This document shows positions 10,764 to 22,753 of a stretch of 64,000 bases of DNA, piece by piece. Numbering within the stretch: position 1 is the stretch's first letter; the number at the start of each line of letters is the position of its first letter. A model generated the notes under the pieces. The model was not told where the DNA came from and did not search any database. It saw only the letters and a program-made list of their open reading frames with translations. Location: the NCBI GenBank assembly GCA_003993805.1, contig RSEF01000004.1, positions 15,192,633-15,256,632 of the forward strand. The letters run 5' to 3'. The position numbers and the translations under genes are program-made. The stretch is from Himantopus leucocephalus (taxonomy: Eukaryota; Chordata; Aves; Charadriiformes; Recurvirostridae).

Positions 10764-13297
10764 GCAATAACATTCACAGGAGCATCACGGCAACATTTCA
10801 AGTTATCCAAGTACATAAGCCAAATCAGGACACTACTGGACTTCTTCTCGCTGTTCCCAGTTCAACCCAGAGGAACCAGGCTGAGGCGTAAGAGCTGATC
10901 CAGCGTTGCTGTAGAAGGCTTCACGCTGCAAGTCAGGTCTTTGCTTTATCAGCACGATAAGCTGAGCCCGGCAGTTTTGAGCTGAGAAGCGCAAGCGTCG
11001 TCTCTGCACGGCTTTGCTCACCTCCTTTCTGCTGGAGTGTACTGGTGTATAGCGATTTGGTGTAAAATGCCATAGGTGGCCTGTTTTCAACCGGTACCAT
11101 AATCACAGCCATATTAAAGTAATGGCTTGCAATGAATAAAACATAGGACGAAAGCAGAAACAATAATTCTCCAATAATGTAAATTTGTCACTTCCAGCAC
11201 ACAAACCATCTCCAGAGAGAAAATAACATTGCGGACATAAAACACTAGTGAGCTCACCAAGAAAGATCCCAAGCATATTAAAGAAGGCATCACCCTATTA
11301 CGGCTGGGATTTCCACCGGAGGAGGAGGGAGCAGGGTCTGACGCGTGGGTTGCACGCCTCTCTGCCTGCCTGCTTCTTGCTCTTCCAGTTTGTGGAGCCA
11401 GTGGTTTGACTGCACTTCGCAAAGAGGTACGCGAGGAGGCTTCTGCTTTTCCTTACTTTTGCGAGATGCCCAACGGCCAGCCTTCAAGGAGAGAGCAGGG
11501 CTCCTTTGGGCAACAGACTGGGAAGGCAAGCAATGGGCAAGAAGGCAGCCGAGCAAATGGAGGCAGAAAAAGAGAGTTTATAGGCGGGGAAAGCCGTGGG
11601 ACTTTAAATCACCTATTATTAGTTTTTGGGTTGTGTGTGCGTAAGGAGCAGGGAAGCACAGGAGGGACGTTTCCAGTGGATGCGATCCAAAGGTTGGAGA
11701 AGACAATGAAGGCGATGACATGCAAGAAGGAAGGGGATGTGCTTGTGGACGACTATTTGCCTCGAGTGCAGTAACTCGGAGAGCAGAGCTGAGCTCCAGA
11801 AGTCAGCTGGAAAGAACTGAGATGAGTTTAGACGGGGGATCGTCACATACGGTCGGAGAGAGATGAAGTGCGAATGAGACAGACAATCTGAAGTTTGCAG
11901 AGACCTGCGGAACAAGAGGCCCTTTTGGGAACGGTGTGGCCATGAAAGGTCAGATCCCAAGAGGGGCAGGGAGAAACACCAGCCACTGTGAAAGAAAAGC
12001 TGACAAAGGGGCTTGACGCGATGCAGAACAAGAAGAAACCAAAGACTGGGAATAACAAAGAGGAAGAGAACAGCTGGGTCCCTGGGAAGAAAAACTAAAC
12101 CGAGAGAGGTCTGGGGTATAAAGGCAATGGGCAGAGAATACACCGGGTGGCAGGAGAGCACAGAACACAGAGCCATCCGCGAACAGAAGAATAAAAGGGA
12201 GAGAATATGGATTTCAGACAGCGTCAGGCCATTGAAGAGATACACGACTGTGGTCACGCTATTATGAAGAACCGACAGAAGGAAAATCAGTCACCAGCTT
12301 GAAGTTTATGAACTTGACTGGAGCTAGACTGGATGGAGGAAGAGGATGGCGGGTGGAAGATGATGGTCAAAGACATGGAGTCAGATGAACTCCAGGTCCC
12401 GGAGGAGGAGGAGGGCAGGAGCACAGCTTGGCGGGCTGCGCTTCAAGGACGGCCACAGGTGGCTCAGTCGTAGAGAAGAATTCAGAAGGTCTTTTCTTGA
12501 TTGCACCACGTGCTTTAGGGCATTGGTCTGCTAAGATCACAGCTGGCATGGCAGAGTAAGATACAGGCTAAGAAAGAAGATCAAAGGGAAGAAGTCACAG
12601 AAAGCAAGCAGTGGAGCTAAAAAATAATCCAACTAGTTTTAAGCACAAGATGGACAAATTAATGGACAGAAGGACAGGATGCAGTTGCCCATGATAGCAG
12701 TACACAGGACTCGGTGACCTGGAGAAATCCCTTGCAGCCCTACGACTCATGTCAGGTGAAAGACTGCGAGCGCCTCAAAAAACCGCTCAGGATCACAGCT
12801 GAGAAAATTCTCAATTCCTCACGGTTCCTGTCAATTTTCCCACTGCTTGAGCTAATGGGGTTGTACAAAAGCTGTTAGCGACTAGATCGCGTGGACAAGT
12901 CCGGAAGAATACAAACACAGCACCCAAAACGGACCCTCCGCTGTAAATCTCCCATTGCCACATGAGCAAATGTCCTCAGCCCAGATAGCCAAGTAACCCA
13001 AAGCACCTTTTTGTTCTGTTTTAAAAACCCACGTGATACTCGAGAAGTTCCACAGGCAGTGGTATTGCTGGAGCGGAGGCAGACGTGGTCAGAGAACGAA
13101 AGCCCGTGTCCCTGCTGAGGCCCCACTAGCTCCCTCTGCTCCCAGCCATAGTTAGAGGCAAGATCCTGGTAGAACATCCCTTCATCAGTTCTTTGGAGTT
13201 AAACCAGATTATTTGTTTTCCTATAAATTCAACAGGATATGCAAAGCAACAGCAACGGGAGCAACGCTCCCTCTAGGCAATGAAATCGAGGGGCGCC

Positions 13298-13397
13298 NNN
13301 NNNNNNNNNNNNNNNNNNNNNNNNNNNNNNNNNNNNNNNNNNNNNNNNNNNNNNNNNNNNNNNNNNNNNNNNNNNNNNNNNNNNNNNNNNNNNNNNN
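13298..13397. other. Assembly gap (100 N)
   Basis: Exactly 100 N, the usual placeholder for a gap of unknown length. The right edge starts inside a CR1 3' end, so the gap probably hides the rest of that LINE copy. Confidence 0.99.
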
Positions 13398-13446
13398 TGG
13401 ATGATCTCCAGAGGGCCCTTCCAACCCTGACCATTCTGTGGTTCAT
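13398..13446 (+). mobile_element. CR1 LINE, 3' terminal fragment
   Basis: The sequence TGGATGATCTCCAGAGG, then CCCTTCCAACC and CATTCTGTGGTTC, is the characteristic 3' end of avian CR1 retrotransposons. Plus orientation follows from the ATTCTGTG-type tail on the right. Only about 50 bases are visible because the copy runs into the N gap. Confidence 0.88.
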
Positions 13447-16400
13447 AAGAAAAGGTACAGTGCGAAAGCATCCTCCCACTCTGCCCATCATGAAGTGCTT
13501 CTTCGCTCCATGAAAGGGATGTTGGACTTAGGAGTTCTGGTTTAAAAGTTACTTTCCCGGGAAAATCTCATGAGGAAATCATATCTCCCAGCAGTTCCCC
13601 AAGCTTTTCCTACCAACAATGGTGAGCACGCAGGAGAAAAGGCCAAGTGAAGGTGAAATAGGAGGCCTTTGTGGGTCAATCCCAGCAGTGAGACATCTGA
13701 AACCCTTCAAGAAGTTAAAAGTTTGACAGAGTCAACGCTGAGAATAGATTCGGCAACCTAAGTATAAATACAGATAAAAGCCTCCAATTAGGAATAAATC
13801 TGGGGAAAGAAATGAAGTTGATAAAAAAAGAGCTTGCAGAGAAAATGGAGAACACAAAAACCATGAAAAGAAGAAACAATTTAAGAACTAGTGTGTTCCC
13901 AGAAGGTGTAAAGGATGGATGGCTTGTTAATATTCATAGCAAGCCTCCACTTTTTCCTCGGCTGAAAGCAGATGCAACAATTATCGCAGAGCCCGAGCCC
14001 CAACTCCAGCAGACCCCGAGATGTGATATTAAGATCAGACTATTTTAGAGCCGACTCTGGAATAAATGACAGTTTCTGACCTTACTCTGGGAGGACACAA
14101 GGTGCAAGTGTTTCAAGACCTGTCACAAACAACTTTAAGGAAAAAGGAAGGAAGTGAACAAAATTATAGCCTTCCTGACAAAGCACACGTAAAATACAGA
14201 AGGAGCTTTCTCTGTAAATGTATTCTCACGCATCAAGAACAGCAGTATATCATAAAAGGAAAAAGGTGGCAATTAAAATCCTTGAGAAGCTGAAACGCAT
14301 GAGGGAATGTCTGAAATACGGCGTGTTTCAGCATAATACTGTACCGTACTAGGGAAAGGATAGCTGCTAAACCCAAAAGACGAGAGTACCAAAATGCAAG
14401 GAAAGCGAGTGAAGAATCATTGCACTACGGCTGTGCAAGGGACGGTGTGAGACGGGGCAGTAACTGGGGACAGGGGGAACCTCGTGGGGACAGAAAAGTC
14501 CAAGTAGTAACGCAGAGAACAGAGAGACCGAGAAAATGGGGGTGAAAAGGATGGTCTGAGTCCAACAGCAAAGGACACGGCCATGGATGAGCACAGCTCA
14601 ACACCGTGTCCCAGGGACGGCAGTCGAGAACGTGCTAGAAAGTTCACAACTCAGGTAAGGAAGAAACAAACAACCCTCTTCACATCCCTCTTCACCAGAC
14701 GAGGGATGAATTTACACCGTGGGGACAGGGAACATTTCCCATGGGAATACGGAGGGTGAGGAAATGCAGGAGCGCAGGTAGACTCATGAGGGTTTCAGTG
14801 AGTCCACCCGATTTTAGGGTCAAGAAGCATAAAGAGGATCCCTGGCTACCAAGAGCAAGGGGGGACTATTAAGAAGAGTCACTGGGTTTCTTTTTGGTCA
14901 TCATAAGAGACGAAGGAAATTAAGCAATAATTAGCGTCACCAGCTGCCTAGTTTTGAAAAGCTCTGGCAAGCTGAGGGCTAGATTCATCTCCTGAAAATG
15001 GAAAAGAATACAAACTTTGTTTTAGGTGTGATGACCTAAAGTGAAAACATTTCTATAATTATGAAAAGAGATGAATAGCCTTATCCAAAGAAAGACGGTT
15101 TTACACTTGACGACAGACAGACCCAGTATTAAGCCGTTGGTACAAGGCTATTAACAAACCAGTGATGAAAACTGTCACAGGTATAGCTGCCACCTTGGTC
15201 CCCAGGACAGGCTTGTAATTTTTATGAGCTAAATACATCCTTTCTGTCTCAGCAGGCAGACTGCCGGATGAGGACTTCTGGTCCACCCTGACCAAAGGTC
15301 ACCTCAGAAGAAAATTAAGAGCAGCAGCCATCCAGCCAGGGCGAGCGCCTTCTTTTTACAGCTCGTTAGGATTACTAATGCATTTGGAGAAGCAGAAGTT
15401 ATCTTTGTCTGGGATGGGACGAGGGGAAGGCAAGAGAGGATTTTAGGGATTTCCTAAACTTAGCTCTTGATACATCAAGACTGTAAAGAACGGAGGGAAA
15501 GGGAGTATTTGTTGGAAGAGCAAGACCTGAATGTATCTGAAAGAGGAAGAACCCTGATCTCACTTCTCCACGGCACAGGCGCATATTTTAGGACTTGATA
15601 CGCTCTATATAGCTCCATGAGGGTCATAAATCAGATGGTCTCATTACTTTCTAGCAGACCTGACTTCAGTAGACGGGAACTCAAGATACAACCAACACTC
15701 GGGAACAGCACACATCTACCCTCTGCTGCCTCTCAGCACAAGATATAGGCTGAGCCTTTCAGGAGTATCTAAGAGCAAAGCCATAAATTGTTATGGGAGG
15801 CTGGCAAGGCTATGAAGAGAGCGAGTAGCTCATTAACGAGGCTTATTAACAAATCATAAGAACACAAACCACCACCAGCAGCAATAAAAGAAAAAGCAAA
15901 ACAAGAGTCAAACCAGAGCGGCCCGGGATTGAGGCCCTTCCAACCCCGGGGTTCAAAAACCGGCAGAGAGATCCTAAAACATCACCCAATACTGGAAATT
16001 AGAGGTAAGTTAACTGTTGTGCAAATTTGTAAGGCAAATACACTTATTCTCTGAAACAATTACTAGGTAAGCCAAACAGCAACTGAAAAAGGATGTAAAT
16101 CCTTTTTATAAGAGATACTAAGGAAAACAGATGGTTTTTGGGGGAGAAAAAATGGGCGCTCTTGGACAGCTTTAAAGAGAATCTCCTCTCTCAACTGTCT
16201 ATTTTAGCTTGCGTGAGATGTAAAACCCTCCCTGGGCCAGAACCAGGAGAGAAAGTCCCTAAACGACCCCCCAAGGGAGGAGGAAGCAGATACTGACACT
16301 TAACCAAAGACCGATAAGCAAACAGATCCATGTTGGTTTACAGCTGAATTTTAAGGGCTCTGAAATGTTTTAATGGCTCTGATTAATTGGATTACGCACA

Positions 16401-19400
16401 GAAGAGATACTCCCTCCCACTGGAAGGGACCGAAGAGAGCTGTAGTAAACATACAGGTGACAGATTGTACCAACTTTCTGTCCTATAGACTCACTTCGTC
16501 AGTAGATGTCAACGTTGAGCGTTGGCCAGCGTGCTGGCAGATGGCCACGCGGTGTCCAAGTTGGGTGTGCGACTCCCAGTCACTCAGGATTCATTGCAAG
16601 CAGACAAACCGCTGATAAAATTAAGAGGGCACTTAATGCACTACATGATAGTTACAAAAATAATGTTCGAGATACCATAGCAAAGTCTCGGGCCAAACTG
16701 AGCGGGAGAACGGCAATAAGAAGTATTTACCTTTAGGGATGAGTTGAGAATTTCCATTTTTGCTTTGTCGAGAAGAGCTGGCATCGCTGTGCTAGCACGT
16801 GGCGTTACCTCGATGGGGTTTATATTAGCAAGCGGGGTCCCCACTGCTGCTGCTGCCCCGCGCTCTGCCTGCCGACCCACCGGCCGTGACGGATAGAAGA
16901 ACAGATGCCCAAAGGCAGCCCGTAACGTTGCTTTTTGCCTTTCCTCCTTAAAAGCAACTGTATTCCAAACATGTAGTTTTCACTCAGTCTCCGGATATAA
17001 AGTTAAGATAAATCAGAAATGTTAAGGGCCTGCATTTCTGAGAAAATTAGGCCGGAATGATTAAAAACCCCAACTCTCATAAATCTGCAAAGGTTGAAAA
17101 TTCAGCGCGATATTGGGGTATTAACCTTACAAAAACAGGAGGACCTCTCCAAAGCTAATTATGTATCAGGCTAGTCTAAAATAACAAAAGCCATTAAAGA
17201 ATAGTTCGGGATGGAGATTTCTTGATGGGCAGAACTGCTTCATTTAAATGAACTTATTACCAACATTCTCTTTCTGCTGCAGTATTTACGGATAGGTCTA
17301 CAAGACAGTATCTTAAAAGCTTAGCAAAGTCTTCCCATGAACCTAATCAGGAAATATGAGAGACCAAGGTCAAGTACATTAATATTACAGAAGCTTACTA
17401 AGAGAGGGGATGTTTCACAGTCCCTTGCACACTGGATATTATCAAATAACTCAGCTGAAGAACGGTGCGTGGAATTTTGTTTAAAGATACGGATTAATAC
17501 GGAGCCAGGGCAGCACGAGGAAATGGATTTCACAGAGGTACGCTGAAGAAAAGACTCAGTCCTAAACTTTACCATTACCTCTTTTTTTGACTTCTTAAGG
17601 TTCCCTATCAGAAATATTCTCTTCTCGTCCCTGTTAAGCACCGGGTTTGAAAAAAAAAGAAAGAAAGGAGGATTTTTTTTTTTTTTCTGTACAAATTTGT
17701 AATATATTAAAGTTTGGACTAAGGAGGGCAATTAAGCTGGCTGGTGCTAGAGGAGGATATGAAAGCTCATCAGGATATTTGCAGTAACCCTAGTGGGGTA
17801 AACATTTCTCTTTTCTAATATCGTCAAATTAGAAATTTTATAGGAAAAAAGAAATCTTAGCAAAGCTCGTTTGTCTCTTATTAGCAATTAGCCGACAAGG
17901 ACTCCGGATAAAAAGTGTTAATTTCTAAAGTATACATAATTTTCATAAAAGCACGGCTAGGAAGACCAAACAAGTGAGTGCTTGGCTTAGGCACAGGAAG
18001 AAATTAAGCGCGAGTAATGGGAGGAAGGGCTCATTCCTCCTGTATTTTCACTGCATCGATGATAAAATGCTAAAATGTGCGCCATCATCGGCTTTGAGAA
18101 ACTAGGAAAGCAGGTTGCTAGAAAAGAGGTAAAGGTGAGAGACCCCCTGAAAAAGGGATGACGTTCCTGAGGGATGTGGAAGACAAAAACCCCTTAGCCA
18201 CTAAATCCAAGTTCCTAGCCAGATCCTTTGAATATTCATGAACAACTTGGAGTTTTATAAGGATTTTTTCCTTTTTATACACATATAAATGACTATATTG
18301 ATAGCAGATGGGCTCTTCCATATGATTTCCTTTTTAAACTTTCAACTTCATGCAATTCCTGCATATTCCTTGGGCTGGGAGAGGAAAGCCTGTGCTTTCA
18401 GCTCCGGAGTACAAACCTGGGGTTTCTTCTGTTCATTTGCTTTTGCTTTCAAAACCTTTAATTACACAACCGGGTAGCAGCTCTTAAATACATCATCGCC
18501 ATAATTTTTTTCATCCACCTGGGTGTATTGGGTCTGCCAGGCAAGGCGAATCTAAAAGTGACTTACAGTTAGAGAAACTACACAGTACTACCGACTCGAC
18601 GCGTATTTTCGTAACAGAGTGAGTAGTTTCCTATAGCTGACACAGTTACACCACCGAATTTTACAGGTAAAATAGCTTCAGAGTCTCATCCTGCGATGTG
18701 CATCTGAAAGAGCGAATGCTTCTGACTACAAAGGGAATAAGGGTAGGTAGGAAAAGCAAATGCTCAAAACACTTATCACACCGAGAATAGAATTTATTAG
18801 GCGTGATAAGGAGTCTGGAATTGATGACAATTATAAGATACCATCCATTTGTAGCTAATAATTCAGAAAAAGGATGAATTATTGGAGGAATAATAAGTGA
18901 TCATTTATTTAAAGACTTATTATAATGTGTACGCTGGAGGAAGCAGAGTTAAGGTTGTATGAACGCTGACATTTCCGGATGGTTATACCTTACCATTCAA
19001 ATGCAGAGATTTACCAGCACTGTATTTAGCTTTAAAACACATTGGCTGGTTTAGTTTATAGGGCTCCTGCGTTTATAAAACAGCAAGCCATTTTACAAGG
19101 CCGTTTCATACGCACTCTACTTTTCCTCCACTTTCCTATTCACGTCTAATAAATCTGCCAACATTTGCCTTTGAGAACCAGTTCATTTATTTAAAATGCC
19201 CAAACAACCCCATCCAGGACTCTGCATGCCTTAGCAGTTCACCCAATTAGACAAAAGCGTCAATTAAATATAAAGCTACGTCTCTTAATTTTCGCTTGGA
19301 AAGACTTTGGGTTCAGCCAAACACTGAGGGCGATTTCTGAAGGCAAAATCCCGCATTAAGAGAGATTGCAGCTCCTAAGATATCGGTCCAAATCTCCATC

Positions 19401-21635
19401 CGTATCCAGGTAACAATCTGGAATGCTGATATTTAAGAGGAGAAATATCTGGACAGCTGCCCCAGCTCCCTGGGAAGCGATGTTTAGTTAAAGTCTTGGA
19501 TATCACTGAAAGAAGATGTGGAGATGTCACACTGCGGCTGAAGCATTTTTTCAAGCGCTGAATTATTCACCCGTGAATCTCAGATGTGAAATCCAAATGC
19601 TCCGGTACTGCCCTGGCTTTAGACAATGTCTAATTCCTTTCTGTGCCACTGCAGGGTCTCTTCATCAGCTTTCTTTCATCTATAATCACAGCCAGGTCAT
19701 GGATTATTAGTCATATTCACTGCAGAATTCAAACCCCGCTACACCAATCAACCAGCCCGGGACTCCCGAAACGCTCCCCCCGCATTAATAACGGCGCGGT
19801 CGCTGCCACGCCGGAGGACCCCAACGCTCCCGGTGCTGGTTTAACGGGGGCACGAAGAGGTACGAATGGCAGCAGCCATTTGCCCAAGAAGAGCGAGCCG
19901 CAGCTGGGGAGACACCACCAGAACAACCTGCTCTGCCCGCCCGTCCCACCGCCTGGCTGCCGGCAGCTCCGGGCACGGCGCGGGAGACGCGTCAGGGCCG
20001 GCGTTCGTATAGCCGTACGGCACCAGGAAAGCCAGCTCGCCACCGCCACGCAAGTCGGAAACTTGAGTTATTTTTTCCCTGTGCAGTGCCCTTTCCTGGC
20101 GTGTAAATTCCTTCAATTTAGGAATGGAAGGAAGAGCCATTTGGTGCTTTGGGCTCCTCTTCCACAAGCCGAGCGCTGCTCCCCATCCACCACGGTGCCC
20201 GGTGGAGCTGCCTGACGTGCAGCCCTGCCAGCACAGCATCTTCCTGGGGACCGGGGACCCTTCACCAGCTGGCACCAGCCTCAGCAGTCCCCTGGTGACT
20301 GCAGCGGTCATGCGTCACCTGGCCACGCACGGGCCACCGGTCCCGGCGATGCCCTGCAGGTCCCGCAACCATCTCCCCTCCCCAGCATCCATTATTTTCC
20401 TTTTTGTTAAACTTTTTTTTTTTAAACTCAGAGGAAGTCAATATGTTTCCCCATTCTTTTTCCATGCGAACATAGCAGGAAGAAAAAAAAAAATCATAAA
20501 CAAAGGCATTTATCAGCTTTTGCTGGAGGTGTTACTCTGCATATTGAGCCGCACGCCTGCAATTGTTTCATTAGGAGGACCTCGGTTATGTTTGCAACGC
20601 TAACGAGTCTTGGAGAACAGAGGAAAAAAATACTACGGGCAATGCCGCAGCAAAGATAAATAGGTAAACATCCTATGCCTGACATTAGTTAATACATCAC
20701 AGCTTTATTCACTTAGGGCAGCCGTGAAATCAATTCTTCAGTAAAAATAAAATATTTGTATCCAAATCTGCGCTCACAATATGAGTGAGGCGAAGAACGA
20801 TGTAACGGGGAGGGAAACCGCGTCTTTGCGGTACGTTTTAAGTCTGCCGATCTGTCTTCGCCTAATGCAAAGCCCTGCTAAGTACTTTGTTTTCCACCAG
20901 ACATGATTCTTGTCATTTTTCCTCAAAACTAAGCTGTCTTTTTTTAAACTTACTCAGAAGCCAGCAGGGATGCGTTCCCAACCTCTCAAGGACACTTTTT
21001 ATTGTCCTTTCCAAAGTATCCCGGCTAAATCAGTGGCAATAATGGTAACCACAGGAACTGCTAAAAATAATAATAAAAAAAAAACACAACACCTTCTCTT
21101 TGGTAAAGCTAAAAACCATTTTAAACTGGTCAAAATCCCAACTTATTTCTGTATAAACTTCTGAGCCTCGCACCGTAAAGAATGAGACTGCGACAAAGTC
21201 AAAACCAAACCGAAAGCACTATTAAGTGCAAACCAAAGGAAGAATTCATGGTTTCATACCCATTCCCCTGGAAAACCAAGACCAGATCACGGATAACTCA
21301 TCATCTGCGATAAAAATGAATCCATTGGAATTTCCTGCAGGTCCTGACGTGGCTGGAAACAGGGCTTGCTCTTCAAAGGCAAGCAGTCATGCCGTGCAAT
21401 CCGATAAGGCAAATTCTGCCCAGCGACCGAGCATTACAGCCCTCCAGCAGCAGCGTGCCGGGACCACCGACAGCCCCACCTTGAATAAAACGGGCTCGGA
21501 GGGAGGAATCCAGCTCCTGTGGGAACGCTGAGAGCATGAGGATATGTGCTATCACTGCGGAGACACAGACAGCCGCTCCAAACCCGGTATTTTGCAAAAG
21601 CAACACGTAGGCTGCACCTCGAGGCTCTCCTCATG
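13447..21635. other. Non-coding sequence between CR1 fragment and solo LTR
   Basis: I see no gene. The first part, to about 14,780, continues the purine-rich plus strand. From about 16,900 to 19,500 the sequence is AT-rich with ordinary intron-like composition. A GC- and CpG-richer patch lies at about 19,740-20,040. Open frames here are short or lie in that GC-rich patch and resemble no protein I know. Confidence 0.6.
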
Positions 21636-21640
21636 GGTGC
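21636..21640. repeat. Target site duplication, left copy
   Basis: GGTGC directly abuts the left (3') end of the solo LTR and is repeated exactly at 22,749-22,753 on the other side. A 5-bp duplication is typical of ERVL-type integration. Confidence 0.8.
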
Positions 21641-21812
21641 TGCGGTGGGATGGGTTGTCCCACCCGGCTGGACACCAGGTGCCCACCGAGCCGCTCCATC
21701 ACGCCCAGGATGGACTGGGCGAAAGGCTCCTGGGTCCAGATAAGGACAGGGGGATCACTCGGCAATCACCATCATGGGCAAGCCAGACTCGACTTGGGAA
21801 AAATTAATTTAA

Positions 21813-21818
21813 TTTATT
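21813..21818 (-). terminator. LTR polyadenylation signal AATAAA
   Basis: A minus-strand AATAAA is followed by AT-rich sequence and then the conserved LTR end. It sits where the R region of this LTR family ends. Because the LTR is in sense with NEXMIF, it could in principle act on NEXMIF pre-mRNA. That is inference. Confidence 0.6.
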
Positions 21819-22024
21819 GTCAACCAAATCACCGTAGGGTAATGAGAAATAAAAACTACATCTTAAACACGCCTTCCCCCCTCCCCTCCCTTCTTTCCGG
21901 GCTCAACTTCACTCCCGATTTCTCCACCTCCCCCCTCAAGCGGTGCGGGGGGATGGGGAATGGCGGTTGTGGTCAGCTCATCACACGTTGTCTCCCCTGC
22001 TGCTTCCTCCTCACGCTCTTCCCC

Positions 22025-22445
22025 TGTTCCAGAGTGGGGTCCCTCCCACGGGAGACAGTCCCCCACCAACTTCTCCAACGTGGGTCCTTCCCACGGGCTG
22101 CAGTTCTTCCCAAACTGGTCCAGCATGGGTCCTTTCCACAGGGTTCCTTCATGAACTGCCTGCTCCAGCGTGAGTCCCCCATGGGGTCACAAGCCCTGCC
22201 AGCTAACCTGCTCCANCAGGTCCTGCCAGGAGACTGCTCCAGCGCGGGCTCTCCATGGGGTCACAGCCTCCTTCAGGCATCCCCCTGCTCTGGCGTGGGG
22301 TCCTTCCTGGGCTGCAGGTGGATATCTGCTCCAGCGTAGACCTCCATGGGCTGCAGNCAGCGGGGACTTCCATGGGCTGCAGGGGGACAGCCTGCCTCAC
22401 CATGGTCTTCACCACAAGCTGCAGGGGAACCTCTGCTCCAGTGCC
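22025..22445 (-). repeat. Degenerate tandem repeat inside the LTR
   Basis: Irregular units containing the minus-strand motifs CTGCAGCCC and GACCCACGCTGGAGCAG recur about every 30-50 bases. Two single N positions fall inside, which suggests collapse or poor joining of repeat units during assembly. The repeat is part of the LTR and not a CRISPR or satellite array. Confidence 0.7.
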
Positions 22446-22748
22446 TGGAGCACCTCCTCCCCCTCCTTCTCCACTGCCCTGGGTGTCTGCAGAGCTGTTC
22501 CTCTCACACACTCTCACTCCTCTCTCCCGACTGCTGTCACCCAGCAATTTTTTCCCCTCTTCTGAAATATGTTATCCCAGAGGCGCTACCACTGATGCTG
22601 ATGGGCTCAGCCTTGGCCAGCGGTGGGTCCCTCTTGGAGCCGGGTGGCATTGGCTCTATCAGATGTGGGCGAAGCTTCTGGCATCTTCTCACAGAATCCA
22701 CCCCTGCAGCCCCCCGGCTACCAAAAGCTTCCATGCAAAGCCAACACA

Positions 22749-22753
22749 GGTGC
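22749..22753. repeat. Target site duplication, right copy
   Basis: GGTGC directly follows the TG end of the LTR and matches the left flank exactly. Confidence 0.8.

Larger units (their letters stand above)
8311..13297. other. Non-coding sequence, probably NEXMIF 5' intron
   Basis: I recognise no gene here. The stretch contains a poly-T run near 9,309, very AT-rich TTAATA-like sequence at 9,899-9,971 and 10,727-10,763, and the start of a purine-rich plus strand from about 11,640. The frame of about 210 codons on the minus strand at 11,619-12,257 is leucine-, phenylalanine- and serine-rich, as expected from a pyrimidine-rich strand, and is not credible as a gene. Confidence 0.6.
21641..22748 (-). 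mobile_element. Solo LTR, avian endogenous retrovirus (ERVL-like)
   Basis: On the minus strand the element begins TGTGTTGGCTTTGCATGG and ends CCCACCGCA, the TG...CA ends of an LTR. It is about 1.1 kb and flanked by a perfect 5-bp duplication (GGTGC). I recognise the body as a common avian LTR family: a TATA-like ATATTT region at about 22,563-22,572, a purine-rich segment, an internal degenerate repeat of CTGCAGCCC and GACCCACGCTGGAGCAG-type units, an AATAAA polyadenylation signal (21,813-21,818), and the family's terminal PBS-side end. There is no internal gag/pol sequence on either side, so it is a solo LTR left by recombination. It lies in the same orientation as NEXMIF. Assigning it to ERVL rests on duplication length and memory of the family. 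Two single-N joins inside it (22,216 and 22,357) mean its length may be inexact. Confidence 0.85.

Noticed and set aside
11619..12257. A 212-codon hydrophobic-looking minus-strand frame
   Set aside because: Its Leu/Phe/Ser/Pro-rich product is what a pyrimidine-rich strand encodes. No domain, no signal of splicing, and no family resemblance.
15915..15965. CCCTTCCAACCCC sequence resembling a CR1 end
   Set aside because: Only about 14 bases match, without the GATGATCT block before it or the ATTCTATG tail after it.
22025..22445. Regularly recurring units that could suggest a CRISPR-like or satellite array
   Set aside because: Units are degenerate and unevenly spaced, lie within an LTR whose ends and target duplication are clear, and the genome is vertebrate.
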